A stretch of DNA of 64,000 nt from assembly GCA_024196135.1 (NCBI GenBank), contig JAMQCK010000032.1, forward strand, positions 1-64,000, given 5' to 3'. The stretch's first letter is position 1; the number at the start of each line of letters is the position of its first letter. This DNA comes from Pleurotus ostreatus/Saccharomyces cerevisiae fusant (taxonomy: Eukaryota > Opisthokonta). The notes below the pieces were generated by a model that saw only the letters and a program-made list of their open reading frames with translations, ran no database searches and was not told where the DNA came from. Shown piece after piece: positions 23,357 to 34,210 of the stretch. The translations under genes and the position numbers were made by a program.

Positions 23357-24890
23357 CTAGTGCGCCCGAGCGAAGCCAGCGCGACGGTGATTCTCGATGT
23401 CGCGCGAGCTCCACGTCCGCTTCGCCGATGCCTCCGAGCGCGCAGACGGCTCAAACCCGGCGCGCTTCTTGCCAATAGACACGCCGAGGTCGAGGTCGAG
23501 CGACAGCTCAATCCCTGGCGCACCCGCCGCCTGCCACTCCTTGTACACCGCATCGAGCATCATGATGAATGCCTGCCCCTCTGCACTCGCGTCTCCCTGG
23601 TACGAGTAGTCGTGCGGGTTGACGACTGGCTTCAAGACACCTTCCGGAGTGAAGTGCGCGTACTCGGTGCCGTTCTTGCGCGACAGCTCTTCGCGGATGA
23701 CCTGCGCGTAAGGGATGTGCGTCGTGTCGCCGGTCATGAGGGCATAGCGGTAGACGGTGGTGGCGAGGAGCGCCGTGCCCGCCGCGTCGTAGAAGTTGTT
23801 GTCGTCGGTGATGGGCGCGTCAACGTAGTTGAGGAAGATGCGGGTCTCGTCGAGGTGAGGGAACACGGCAGTGTGGATCTCCTTGATCCAAGCAGTCAGG
23901 TCGGCCTGCTCCTTGAGCATGAGCGGAGCGTAGATGGAGTGCTGGATGGTGGCGAGAATGCGAAGCATTCCAGCAGCCGCCCAACCATTGCCTATCAAGC
24001 TGGGTCAGTACTATACATGCATCTTGAAGGCGTTAATCTCACCAGTCGCCCAGTGACCAGCGTCAGTCCACCAGCCGTAGACAATATGGTGCCAAAGGTT
24101 TCCGGCTGCGGTGTCGCGCAGGTAATTGCGGTACAGCTTGATCTGGTGGTAGGCCTCCTCGACGTACGACTGATTGCCCGACAAAACGCCTGCATACGCA
24201 AACGACGTCGGCACCATGAACGGGAAATCGCTCCTACGGCTCTCGTCAGCTTGCCGCCTCACGCCCCTTCTCAACACTGAGCTCACCACAGCGACACCGG
24301 CTCCACCCTGTGCGAGATCGCCCCATCCTCAGTCTTGCTCACGTTCGAGGACCACAAAAAGTCCAGCTGGTCCTTCGCCGCACCCGCATAGTCCACCTTC
24401 CCCTTATCCTGTCCGGTCCAGTCCGCCAGCAACACCGCAACCAGATTCGAGGCCGGATCCGCCGCCGCGCCATCCATCATGAGCGGCTGTGGGCCCACAA
24501 TCCCGCCGTTCGCAATCGTGCGGTTTGTCACGACGCGACGCGCGATCGCGAAGACCTCCTGCAACCCATCCGAGTCGTCCTCGGGAGCGACGATATGCGG
24601 CGGGGGCAGCGGACGGTCGGCGAATACGGACCACTGCGGCGCGTCATGCTCGAGGAGCGCCTCAGCGCGCGTACCGAGCTCCCAGCTGTGAGTAGCAGAC
24701 AGGTGATCAGCTCGCCGTTTTACGAGGTGAGAGGATGGCGAGCTACTCACCTGAGCTGCGACAGTTCGTCGAGGCGCTCGCGGACGAGCGAGATTTGGGA
24801 CTCGGGCAGGAACTCCGCCGACTTGTCCTGCGCCGCAACAAGAGGGAGCACCGCCGTCGCGAGCGCCAGAGCGCTACCAATAAGCTGCAT
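23357..24890 (-). CDS. Secreted six-hairpin glycosidase-like protein, copy 1 (GH105-like)
   Basis: The signal peptide is MQLIGSALALATAVLPLVAA. The mature protein has alpha/alpha-barrel features of the GH88/GH105 superfamily: DHLxxLWSS-type and HRVEPVSLW segments, then PTSFAYAGVLSGNQSYVEEA, NLWHHIVYGWWTDAGHWATG and GNGWAAAGMLRILATIQHSI. Also LNYVDAPITDDNNFYDAAGT, RYALMTGDTTHIPYAQVIRE and NPHDYSYQGDASAEGQAFIM. The Asp-Ala-Gly-His-Trp and Gly-Asn-Gly-Trp segments resemble the substrate cleft of unsaturated uronyl hydrolases. Basidiomycete members are poorly characterised, so the substrate is unknown. N-x-S/T sites occur (NRT, NVS, NQS, NGT). There are four exons. A close paralogue lies immediately upstream on the same strand with matching intron positions. 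Confidence 0.8.
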
Positions 24891-26324
24891 TCTCAATGCA
24901 ACGAGCGTGCCGGGTAAAACGAATGTGTGGTGAAGCTTTGGTGCTTAGCGCAGGTAAAGCACAAAGGGGAACGCCTTCGCTGGAACGAGGGGAGCGTAGT
25001 AAGGAATCCTGCAACGTACGTTGAACCTTTTAAGAGGCTCGGCTGATCCGCCTTGAATGACGGCGATGTGCAGGGCTTGAGGGGATCAGACAATGCGCAG
25101 ATCGCCGCATGTCGACTTGTTCGGGATGTTCGCAAAAGTTTCATTGCGCCGGGACCTGGAAATCGTTGCTTCAGGTTCCGTATTCTCACCAAGCACCGTC
25201 GCTCCGAACCAAATCGACCTGAATCCTAGGGAAAACTTCCGAGGCAGCCGCACTCGTACTTCCACCTGCACTTCGAATGTCGATTGAGCCCATGCCAAGA
25301 CTTCTGCCTGCAGAAAGAAAACAGCGAGCGCCTAGTCAGAGTCCCAAACGCCTCACCAAACACTGAACCAAACACTTCACTACACACCTCGCACTCTTCA
25401 ACGTAGCGATTGCACGGACTGTCCATACGCCTCCCTAGACGGCCACAGGCTTGAAGAGATCGAGGTGCTTCGAAGTCGTCTGTCGCGATCATTCCAGGAC
25501 CTGACGATCTCAAACAGAACCTGATGCGCTGATACGAGAACCGACTCACCTTGCCCCTGTCGCGCCCAATTCATTCAGACTGGCGCATCATCCCGCCCAA
25601 ATCCGAGACGACGATCTGGGAAAGTCTGTCGGGCAGGCGCGCCCAGGCTATGAACACGACTTGCTCTCCGACGACGACACCGACACCGACCCAGGAACGG
25701 CGGCCAAAATCCAGGAAATTACAGCGATGAGGAAGGTCAGGCGGGCTTGGTCACGACTTTGACGAGGACGGCACATTGACCGTCTCGGCCTTCTGCTCCG
25801 CGAAGCGAAAATCCAGCCAAAGAGAGTAAATTTGTCGGATAAGTCGACCTGAAGCAGCGCCAGCGGCGGCCCCCGAGCATGCGCACTTTCCTCGCGGGAT
25901 CCGGGAGCGTCTGTGCAGAGGATAATCAGAGCGGCTGCCGCGGCGGGTGAGTGCCGATGCTTCAAGACGTTCATCTCGAAGAAGCGAAGGGTCACGAACT
26001 CGCGCAGATGGGAAGAGTTCGGCGCCTGCCGTTGTGCTCGTGACAAGCACGCGACTGCGGGACGAACCGCAAGTTGGAGTTGAACTCCAGCCGGTCAAGC
26101 CTCCGCCACCTGCCCCCACAGCTGAGCTTCAGCAAACTTCCCGTGCGTCGCACGAGGTGCCTGCGCATAAAAGAGAAGCCTCTTTACAGGTGTTCAATGC
26201 ACTTGAGTGTTCGAATGAGGGCATAGTAATGAGGAAATAGTGGGTAGTAATGTACAGATGATTCCTAGTTTGTATAAGTTACCGCTCTCAAGCATAGCGC
26301 CAACACGGTGAGGCCAGCACAGAT
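24891..26324. other. 1.4-kb spacer between tandem glycosidase-like genes
   Basis: It should hold the promoter of copy 1 (near 24900-25100) and the 3' end of copy 2. Short open frames occur on both strands around 25650-26120, but none shows a family resemblance or a convincing exon chain. A decayed gene here is possible but not supported. Confidence 0.45.
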
Positions 26325-27830
26325 CTAACCTGACCTCTCCAACCGCCCATCACCCACCCGCCGATGCCCCTTCCCACCCCTCTCCTTCCACATCCGCCGC
26401 CCCAAGGGGCCAGACGCACATCGGGCACGCCACCTACTCCTCCTATTCCCAGCCCCACCGCCCGCGCTGTTGAGATTCACCCCACCCTTCGCCCGCCACT
26501 CCCCATACGCCGCATCCAGCATCATCACAAACGCCTGCCCCTCCGCGCTCGCGTCGCCCTGCTTCGAATAATCATGCGGGTTCACGACCGGCCTCAGTAC
26601 CCCCTCCGGCGAGAAGTGCACATAGCCCCCACCGTCCCTCCTCGCCAGCTCCTCCCTTATCGCGTCCGCAGACGGGACATGCGTCACATCGCCCGTCATC
26701 AGCGCGTACCGGTAGACTGTACTGGCGAGCAGCGCCGTGCCCGCCGCGTCAGGGAAGTTGTTGCCGTCGGTCGCGGGCGCGTCGATGTAATTGAGGGAGA
26801 TATGCGAGTCGTCGAGATGAGGAAAGACCGCATCGTGGATCTCCTTGATCCAGGCGGTCAGGTCGGCCTGCTCCTGGGCCATGAGCGGCGCGTAGGCGGA
26901 ATGGCGGATGGTGGCGAGGACGCGGAGCATGCCGGCGGCGGCCCAGCCGTTGCCTGATAGAGGTCACTACTACGCATACGTTCAGAAAAGGCGGTCTCAC
27001 CAGTCGTCCAATGACCCGCATCATCCCACCAACCATACACGATGTGATGCCAAAGATTACCAGCATTAGCGTCGCGCAAATAGTCGCGATAGAGCTTGAT
27101 CTGTTGGTACGCCTCCTCCACATACGACTGATTCCCCGACAGCACCCCCGCATACGCGAACGACGTCGGCACCATCGATATAAAGTCGCTCCTGAAGTTC
27201 ATCCCTCGTCAGCATCCCTTCCTCACCCCTCACTCACTCACTAACAACCCCACTCACCACAACGACACCGGCTCCACCCTATGCGACATCGCCCCATCCC
27301 CTGTCTTTGCCACCCTCTCCGACCACAAAAAATCCAACTGGTCCCTCGCCGCCCCCGCATAATCCACCGCGCCCCCATCCTGCCCCGTCCAATCCGCCAG
27401 CAGCACTGCCACCAAGTTCGACGCCGGGTCCCCCGCCGAGCCGTCCGCCATGAGCGGCTGCGGGCCCGGCGCCCCGCCACGGCTGGTGACGACGCGCCGC
27501 GCGATGGCGAGTGTGTCCCGCAACCCGCCCGAGTCGTCCGCGGCGCGCGGCGGGGGCAGGGGCCGGTCGGCGAACACGGACCACTGGGGCGCGTCGTGCT
27601 CGAGGAGCGCCTCTGCGCGCGTGCCGAGTTCCCAGCTGCGGGTGGCGGGTGACAAAGATGGTCAGCTCGCCGGTACGCGAAGAAGGGGTAAAGGCGGGTG
27701 CTCACCTGAGCTGCGAGAGTTCATCAAGGCGCGCACGCACGAGCGCGATCTGGGAGTCTGGTAAGAAGCCTTGCGCTGCCACAGATGGTAGCGCGAGCGC
27801 CAGCGCGATGCCGCCAATAGCGAGTCGCAT
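26325..27830 (-). CDS. Secreted six-hairpin glycosidase-like protein, copy 2 (GH105-like)
   Basis: Tandem paralogue of the gene at 23357-24890. The signal peptide is MRLAIGGIALALALPSVAA. The segments follow in the same order: WELGTRAEALLEHDAPQWSV, GPQPLMADGSAGDPASNLVA, RVEPVSLW, MVPTSFAYAGVLSGNQSYVE, NLWHHIVYGWWDDAGHWTTG, GNGWAAAGMLRVLATIRHSA and NPHDYSKQGDASAEGQAFVM. Intron positions after SLW and before GNGW are shared with copy 1, so the duplication was at DNA level. Its codons are richer in G/C at third positions than copy 1. The C-terminal 50 residues are Gly/Arg-rich and diverged, with only an RRMW...HRR trace in common. Confidence 0.8.
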
Positions 27831-28321
27831 CTTCGATCCTAGAGTGTGTGCTCGATCCCAGTAGTGAGCGTGTGCCGTCCGAGGAATGTGTGCCGTCCTA
27901 GGTGTATGTACCCGTCAAGCGTAGTGTGTAGCAAGGAAAGAGGAAAAGCGTCCGCCTGGACACGGACATAGTTGCTTCCGTGTAGTTGCCTCCGTCAGAA
28001 CATAGGAGACGTAGTTCGACATGCAGCAACGCGCGCGTCGAGCTTACCTGGCAGCCTCTGCTGATCCGTCACGAAAGTTGGCGCGCAACAAAAGGAGGCC
28101 GACAGCCGTCAAAGCGTCCTTGCAACTCTCTATATCCATAACCAAAGTCCATATCGTGAGTACAGTCCATCCTGTCCGACACATCAGCGCCGCTCCTTTC
28201 TCTCTCCATAACCGCACTCACCAACCCGCCGCATATCCTTCTCCCCTCCTTTACTCTCCTCTCCTTCCCCCCTTCCTTCCCCCTCCCTGTCCTCAGCCCC
28301 TTATAGCTATCGCCTCACCCC
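27831..28321. other. Intergenic: glycosidase copy 2 promoter and MID1 3' end
   Basis: No gene recognised. The part near 28230-28320 is already CT-rich on the plus strand, like the MID1 introns that follow. Confidence 0.45.
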
Positions 28322-31300
28322 TCACGCACACCACACGTTCCCCCACCGATCCTGCGCGCTCCCGACCACGCCGTCCTTCTCCCCGCCCTCGTGGCCCGAG
28401 TCGACGTAGCCGACGCCGTAGGAGGCCGCGGCGTTGAATCTGGGGAAGGGAGGGGGGTTAGTGAGCGAATGAGCGGGGGGGGGGGGGGTTGGTGAGTGGA
28501 TGAGAAGGTGGGCGATGGGAAAGGAGCGGAGGGAGGGAGGACGGGCGTTCGTGTAGGCGGGTATGGGCGTCCGTGTAGGCGAGCACGGGCGTTCGTGTAG
28601 GCGGGTACGGGCGTCCGTGTAGGCGATTACGGGCGCTCGTGCAGCCCCTTCGCGGGCGGCACGCCCCACGAAGAGCACCCGAGGCAGAACGCCCCACGCA
28701 GAACGCACAGACGCCCAAAAGAAGTCCTCTGCCTGAAGAGATCAACCACTCACCTCCTCACCGGGCACTTGAAGCCCAAGAAATTTGGACACGCCCGATC
28801 CGCCGCCGTACATAACTGTCGAGCGCGTCAGCGCTCAATATCTCCTTGCTTCCCTCACACCCTTTTCCTTGCCCTCACGTCCTCCCTCGCCTAAAACCAA
28901 TACCCACCCCTCCCGCAACCCCCTCAACAACCCCATACCGAACCACACCTCCCCCCATAATTAATCTCCCCCCATAACCAACCTCCCCCCATAACCAACC
29001 TCCCCCCATAACCAACCTCCCCCATAATAATGCCCCCTCCCACCCCAACTCACCTCCAAACAAGGCATCACCCGCACCCACTCGTACCCCACCTCCGGCC
29101 AGTCCGGGTTCCGCGCGATCTTGCCCGACGGCTGCGCGACGAGGGCCGCACGGGGGGTGGTCGCGTTGTTATTTGAGGAGCTGGATGAAGAGGACTTCGA
29201 GGAGAGGGGGGTCTGAGAGTAAGAGCGTCAGCACGGTTCCTCCAGATGCGCGAAGGGGGCGCACAGACGCAGCCCTCCGCCAAAAGTGCTTACTTGGTTG
29301 AGCGTATCCGCCGCCACCCCCGTCGCCGTCGGGTTCGGCTCGTACACGCCACTCGCCGTACCCTCACTCCCATCCGCACCCACAACACCCCCCACCTCCC
29401 CACACCTCGGCACCCCCACCCCACACACCCACACCCGGTACCTTCTCTGACACTCCGCGCACCCCACCAGCGGGGAGTACATATCCCTGCCGCACGCGAA
29501 CGTCGAAAGACTCGTTGTAAAGTTCGTGAGCGAGGAGAGCAGCGGGTCGGCCACCTGCGCGGGGAAGTTGGTCGAGGTGTAGCTGGGGGAGGTGAGCGTC
29601 AGCGTTCGGCGGTAATATACTTTATGAGGGGGCAGACGGGAGGGATGAAAGGGGGGACAGACGGGAGGGATTTTTATGAACGGGCAGACGGGAGGGATAA
29701 AAGGGTCGCAGGGATTGAGTGGGACGTGGGATGAAGATAACGGCGAGAAGTATCACTCACCTCCCCGCCCCATCCCCCGGCGCGCCGAGCGGCACCGCGT
29801 ACGCCACGCTCGGGCAGAACGGCAGCGAGTGCGCGAGCGGGCAGGGGAAGGTGGCTGTGTGAGAGGGTGGGTGGGCGTCGGGGTGTCGAGAGAGTGGGTG
29901 AGCGTCGTGGTGTCGAGAGAGCGGGTGAGCGTCGTGGTCAGGGTGTGAGCGTCGCGGTGTCCGACAGTATTGCACGTCATGATGTCGAAGTCCCATTGAG
30001 AGGTCGAGGGAGCGGCCGAAGAGTTCGTTCACGAAGGCAATCCGATGGCGAAGTCGCGTTTGATAGGTCGAAGGCGAGCGATCCGATGCCGAAGTCGAGC
30101 GATTCATTGCCGAAGTCGAGCGATCCAATGGCGAAGTCGAGCGAAGGTCGGGTGGAAAAAAGAAGGCACAGGAAAGAAATCACGATCCGTCAGTGACCAT
30201 TCTCGCGCGCTCCTCTGGATCCACTCACCCCCCTTCGTCCGCATATACACCGGCCCCGACACCAGCTGGCCGCCGATCGTGCCCGTGTCTGGGTAGGTGG
30301 GTCAGCATCATTATCTCCCTTTCTTTAGTCCCCGTCCCCCGTCCCCCTCCCTTCCCTTCCCCCACCTCTCCTTTACCCCCTCCCACCCTGTACCCCCTCT
30401 TTCCCCGCCCCCCTCCCTTTTCCTCTCCCCCTCTCCCCCTCACCGCCTCCCCACTCCCCATTCCCCCTCTAACCTTCCCCCCTCCGCCTCCCCACCCGCC
30501 AGGGTTGCCTTTCTCCCCTCTCCGTCCGTGTATCACAAATAGTCGAAAAAAAACTCATCAATCATGACAACGTAACAAACGTTCCCCTTCACACCATAAA
30601 AACCCCACTCACCCCCCCGCACAACCCACACCGTATAATTCCTCCCCGCACCCAGCCCCTCCACGAACCACTGCGCGCGCCAGCCCTCCGTCCCGCGCAG
30701 CCAGGGCGTGGGCGTGGAGGCGGAGAAGGCGGCGGGTGGGATCGGGGTCGCACGTTTGGATAAGGGGGGTGCGGCCGCCGCTCGACGGTGGAGGGGTGCG
30801 GCGGCGCGGGGGCGAGTGAGATCGCTCCTGGAGGATGTCGATGAAGTCGCATCGCGATCTTCCAGGCGGCCATCGGAGGAGGCGGAGTGCGCTTCGTCCT
30901 CGCTGGCCCGACCTTGTGACGCGGCCCTACAAGACGGATGAGATGGATCCATATTGACGCGCAGAGTGCATTAGTGACGAACCGTCTCTGAGCTTCCCCC
31001 GCCCCCGAAAAATCCGTCGGTCCTACGTCCTCGGCGGGTGCGCCATCACCACCTACATCTCCTGCCTCTCCCCCACCCTCAGCGCCCCCCGCCTGCGCTT
31101 CGCCTCCCCCTTCGTCCGTTACCGCATCGTTGTTGTCCTCACCCGCATCATCCTGCGCACCGTCGCCCTCCGCCCCCGCCAACACACACGCCGCCCGCAA
31201 AAGCGGAGCTGTCAAGGTATCAGCATTAGCTCTTTTTCCCTCTCCTCCCTCTCGCTCCCCTCCTCCCCTTCCCCCCTTCGCCCCCATCCCACTCCCCCCC

Positions 31301-34210
31301 CTCTCCCCTTCACACCCCCTCCCGTCCCCTCCTCTTCCTCTCGACCTCCCTGCCACACCCTTCACACCCCTTCTCCCCTCCACACCCCCCCTCCTTCCAC
31401 AAACATCACCCAACTCACCCATCCCCAAATCCCCACCCCCCGTCTCCACCACATACAGCGTGAAGTTGGGCATCGTCCCCGGCGCGCCCGGGATCGTGCC
31501 GTTGTCGGTCGGTTCCTAGAGGGTGGGTGGGTGGGTTAGCGCTAGATTCTTTCCTCAGAGAGCCTAAAGTCCTTCGTGAAAGGGGAGGTTGCGTAAGCTG
31601 GTGTGCACACGAGGGGGGTGGGTTAGCTTTCGGCTACCCTTGACCGCTCCCTTTCCCCTTGACCGCTCCCTCCCCGCTCCCCTCTCCCTCAACCCTCAAC
31701 CCTCAACGCTCTCAACCCCTTCACCCTCAACCCTCCCCTCCTCCCGTCCCTCCCCTTCCCCGTCCCTCCCACTCCCCCCAAACCCCCACCCCCCACCCGC
31801 CAGGGTGGGCCCTCTCCCTTCATTTCCTCCCCTCTCCCCACCTTCTCTTCCCTCTCTCCCCGTCCCAAAAAAAACCCAAAATGACATGATAAGGGCGGAC
31901 ACCCCGACGACTCCCTTTGCTCCCTCGACGACTCCCTTTACTCCCTCGACGACTCCCTTTACTCAAACAAAGCAGGCCGCGGACAGAACTCACCAAAAAC
32001 CCCAACCCGGCCCCCCACATCCTATAATCCGGATAACTCGGCTCGGTCCCATACTCGCCCGCGCCCGCATAGACGGGGGAGAAGAGGAGGGCTTGATTGG
32101 CGGTGGTGTCGCCGAGGGTGGGGAGGGATGTTTCGTCCTGGCCAGATGATCCTTTGAGGGGAATGAGGACGTCGAGAGGCGTGGATACAGCAGAGATGGT
32201 GGAGCGAGTGATAAAAAACATCAGTGACCGAACGATCAAAACCAAAAAAACTTGACCACTCACCCCCACCCCCACCCCCACCCTCCCCACCATCCCCGCT
32301 CCGAACGCCTACCACAAACAGCACGCCCGCGCCGCCCTCGACCGCGAGCACGCCCCCGTCGGGCGCGGGGCCCGTCCAGGTGGCGAGGCCGGAGGTGGTG
32401 TCTGGGGGGTGGGGGTGGTTAGTAGGTTGTGGGGGGTTGGGTGGGTTAGTGAGTAGGTTGTGTGGGGTGGGTTGTGTGGGGTGGCTAGTAGGTTGTGGGG
32501 GTGGGTGTGAGCTTCTCTTTTCTCTGAAAGGCCTTCCATCGTCGAGCCCGGCTCGCTTGGGGTCCGGGCGGCTTGGCGAGCCCATGCCTTCCTGTAGCCG
32601 CACCGACGAGCCCCTCCCTCTCCTCCCACCCTCTCCTTCCCTCCCACCCCACATCCCCACCCCTCACTCCCCACCCCTCCTCATCTTCCCTCCTTACCCC
32701 CTTCACCCTCCCCCCACATCCCTTCCTCCCCTCCCTTCCCTCCCCACACTCCCTTCTCTCCCCCTCTCCCAGATAAAACTCCACTCCCCTCCTACTCCCT
32801 CCCCACTCACCATCCAAAACCAACTCATACGTGTTATCGTCTCCCACGTCTTCGCTAGAGGGTACACTCGCCGGATCCACCTCATCCACCGGCCCATCCC
32901 CACTCAGCCCCGTCGCGTTCGTGAGGAAGAAGCGGGGGGTGGTGGCGCGTCGATTTAAGCCTCCATAACCTCCGGCATCTCTCCTGCTTGCGTCACCTGC
33001 GTCCCTCCTCCCGGCCGCGCCGTCGTTCGCACCGCTTGCGGTTGACCCTTGGCGCGAGTTGCCAGAACTTCTCTGAGAGTCGCCATCCTCAGATGCACGA
33101 CGAACGTCGCTCGAGGATCGCCCACTCCCCCCACCCCCACACACCGCCACCTCGACCGTCAGATTGGCACTCTTCGGCAGCCGCCACGCGGGCGGGGAGG
33201 GGAGGGTCGCGTTTCCACCTGCTCGTCTTGGTTAGCAAGAGTGCGGGGAAGGGGAAAGTGGGAAGGGTGGTAAAGGAGGAGATGGGGAAAGTGGGTGGAG
33301 GGGAAACAAGGGGGAAGGAGGGTGAGAGATGGGGGAAGGGGAATGGAAGGGGAGGGGAGAGAGTGTGGGAGGGGAGAGAGTGTGGGAGGGGGCGTCGCGT
33401 CTCTCGGCTCGAAGTCCTCCAAGACACCCGGCAGTCAAGCCCCGCCAAACGCGAACCCTCGCAAGCGAGCGCAGCCCCCCTCGCGACCCATAGAGAAAAT
33501 CGGCCCCCCTCACGCCCCAAAAGGAACTTCGACCCCCCTCGCGACCCATAAAGAAAATCGCAAGCTAGCGAAAGAAGGAGGACACAACCGCAACCCTAAG
33601 AACCCACCTAGAACTCACCCGAGCTATTCACCCCGAACGCGTACGTGGCGCCCAACTGCAGCTGCGCGGCGCGGGCCGGGAGGGGGAGGAGGGCGAGGGC
33701 GAGGAGGGCGATGAGCGTCACGTATGCGCGCAGAATGCTTGGCGTCACGTATGTGCGCAGAACGTTTGGCGTCGCGTATGTGCGCAGAACGTTTGGCGTC
33801 GCGTATGTGCGCAGAGCGTTTGGCGTCACGTATGTGCGCAAGATGTTTGATGAGCGGAGGATTGAGGAGGGGCGAGTTGGGCGGGGCGAGGGTAGGTGGG
33901 ATGGACGGGGCGAGGGTAGGTGGGATGGACGGGGCGAGGGTAGGTGGGATGGACGGGGCGAGAGAGAGGATGGGGATGAGAAGGAGGAAGGGGAGCGGTT
34001 AGAAGACGAGGATAGGAAGGCGCAGGAGGCATGAGAGCGCGGCACCCGACCCCGATCGACGGGGCTTGCGAGGGTTGAGGTCATGGGAGGTGGTGGGCGG
34101 GTAGAGGTGGTGGTAGGTGAAGGGCGCGTGTTGATGGTGGTAGGGCGCGTTGGTAGTCCAGGTGCGCGCAGAATATCACTCGCGCGTAGTCCTACACCCC
34201 CAGTTAACAT
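28322..34210 (-). CDS. MID1: Mid1-type stretch-activated calcium channel subunit, with minisatellite-filled introns
   Basis: Spliced exons give the hallmarks of fungal Mid1, the regulatory subunit of the high-affinity calcium channel Cch1. A hydrophobic leader (TLIALLALALLPLPARA) is followed by QLQLGATYAFGVNSSG. The cysteine-rich C-terminal half reads FPCPLAHSLPFCPSVAYAVP, then TNFPAQVADPLLSSLTNFTT, FACGRDMYSPLVGCAECQRR, YEPNPTA, RVMPCLE, CTAADRACPNFLGFKCP, and finally FNAAASYGVGYVDSGHEGG and AQDRWGNVWCA. About 13 exons are inferred, roughly 33619 upward, 33218-32811, 32401-32313, 32195-31996, 31516-31416, 31212-30615 (probably two exons), 30286-30227, 29862-29762, 29580-29298, 29212-29053, 28818-28755 and 28442-28322. 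Most of these introns are 200-400 nt, against about 50 nt elsewhere in the window. The start is uncertain: the open frame reaches 34210, but the leader sits over 150 residues in, behind translated repeats. Confidence 0.82.
28541..28643. repeat. 22-bp minisatellite in the last MID1 intron
   Basis: Four full 22-bp units (28541, 28563, 28585, 28607) and a partial fifth, each with the core gggcgt(t/c)cgtgtaggcg. The array lies wholly within the intron separating the CPVRR and FNAAASYG exons. Confidence 0.9.
28949..29030. repeat. 17-bp C-tract minisatellite in a MID1 intron
   Basis: About five 17-bp units of the form ctccccccataaccaac. The sense strand of MID1 therefore carries regularly spaced runs of six G, which could form a G-quadruplex in the pre-mRNA. 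Confidence 0.9.
29884..29937. repeat. 27-bp minisatellite in a MID1 intron
   Basis: Two full units (29884-29910, 29911-29937) differ by one base, with degenerate partial units on both sides. Confidence 0.85.
30079..30141. repeat. 21-bp minisatellite in a MID1 intron
   Basis: Three 21-bp units with the shared core gccgaagtcgag, at 30079, 30100 and 30121. They share an intron with the 27-bp array but are unrelated to it. Confidence 0.85.
31905..31967. repeat. 21-bp minisatellite in a MID1 intron
   Basis: Three units starting cgacgactcccttt at 31905, 31926 and 31947. A CCCTCAA-rich stretch lies nearby at 31686-31734. Confidence 0.85.
33474..33560. repeat. 29-bp minisatellite in the first long MID1 intron
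   Basis: Three exact-length 29-bp units (33474, 33503, 33532). The outer two are nearly identical and the middle one is diverged. Confidence 0.85.
33716..33850 (-). repeat. 27-bp tandem repeat, five copies, in the MID1 5' region
   Basis: Five consecutive 27-bp units built on cgt(c/g)(a/g)cgtatgtgcgcag. The length is a multiple of three, and on the minus strand the units read in frame as nine-residue repeats of the LRTYATPNV type, directly before the hydrophobic leader of Mid1. Confidence 0.9.
33882..33964 (-). repeat. 24-bp tandem repeat, 3.4 copies, in the MID1 5' region
   Basis: Units begin at 33882, 33906 and 33930 with a partial fourth. Core: cggggcgagggtaggtggga. It is also a multiple of three; on the minus strand it reads as PSHLPSPR-type repeats if translated. 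Confidence 0.9.

Noticed and set aside
25648..26240. Overlapping open frames between the two glycosidase-like genes
   Set aside because: Frames on both strands are open over similar lengths with no similarity to the flanking enzymes, so a decayed third copy is not supported.
31686..31734. CCCTCAA repeats resembling a telomere tract
   Set aside because: The unit is CCCTCAA, not the fungal CCCTAA, the copies are irregular, and the stretch sits inside a MID1 intron.
33608..34210. Separate low-complexity gene in the MID1 5' region
   Set aside because: The frame runs directly into the Mid1 leader and first conserved segment, so it is better treated as the uncertain N terminus of MID1.
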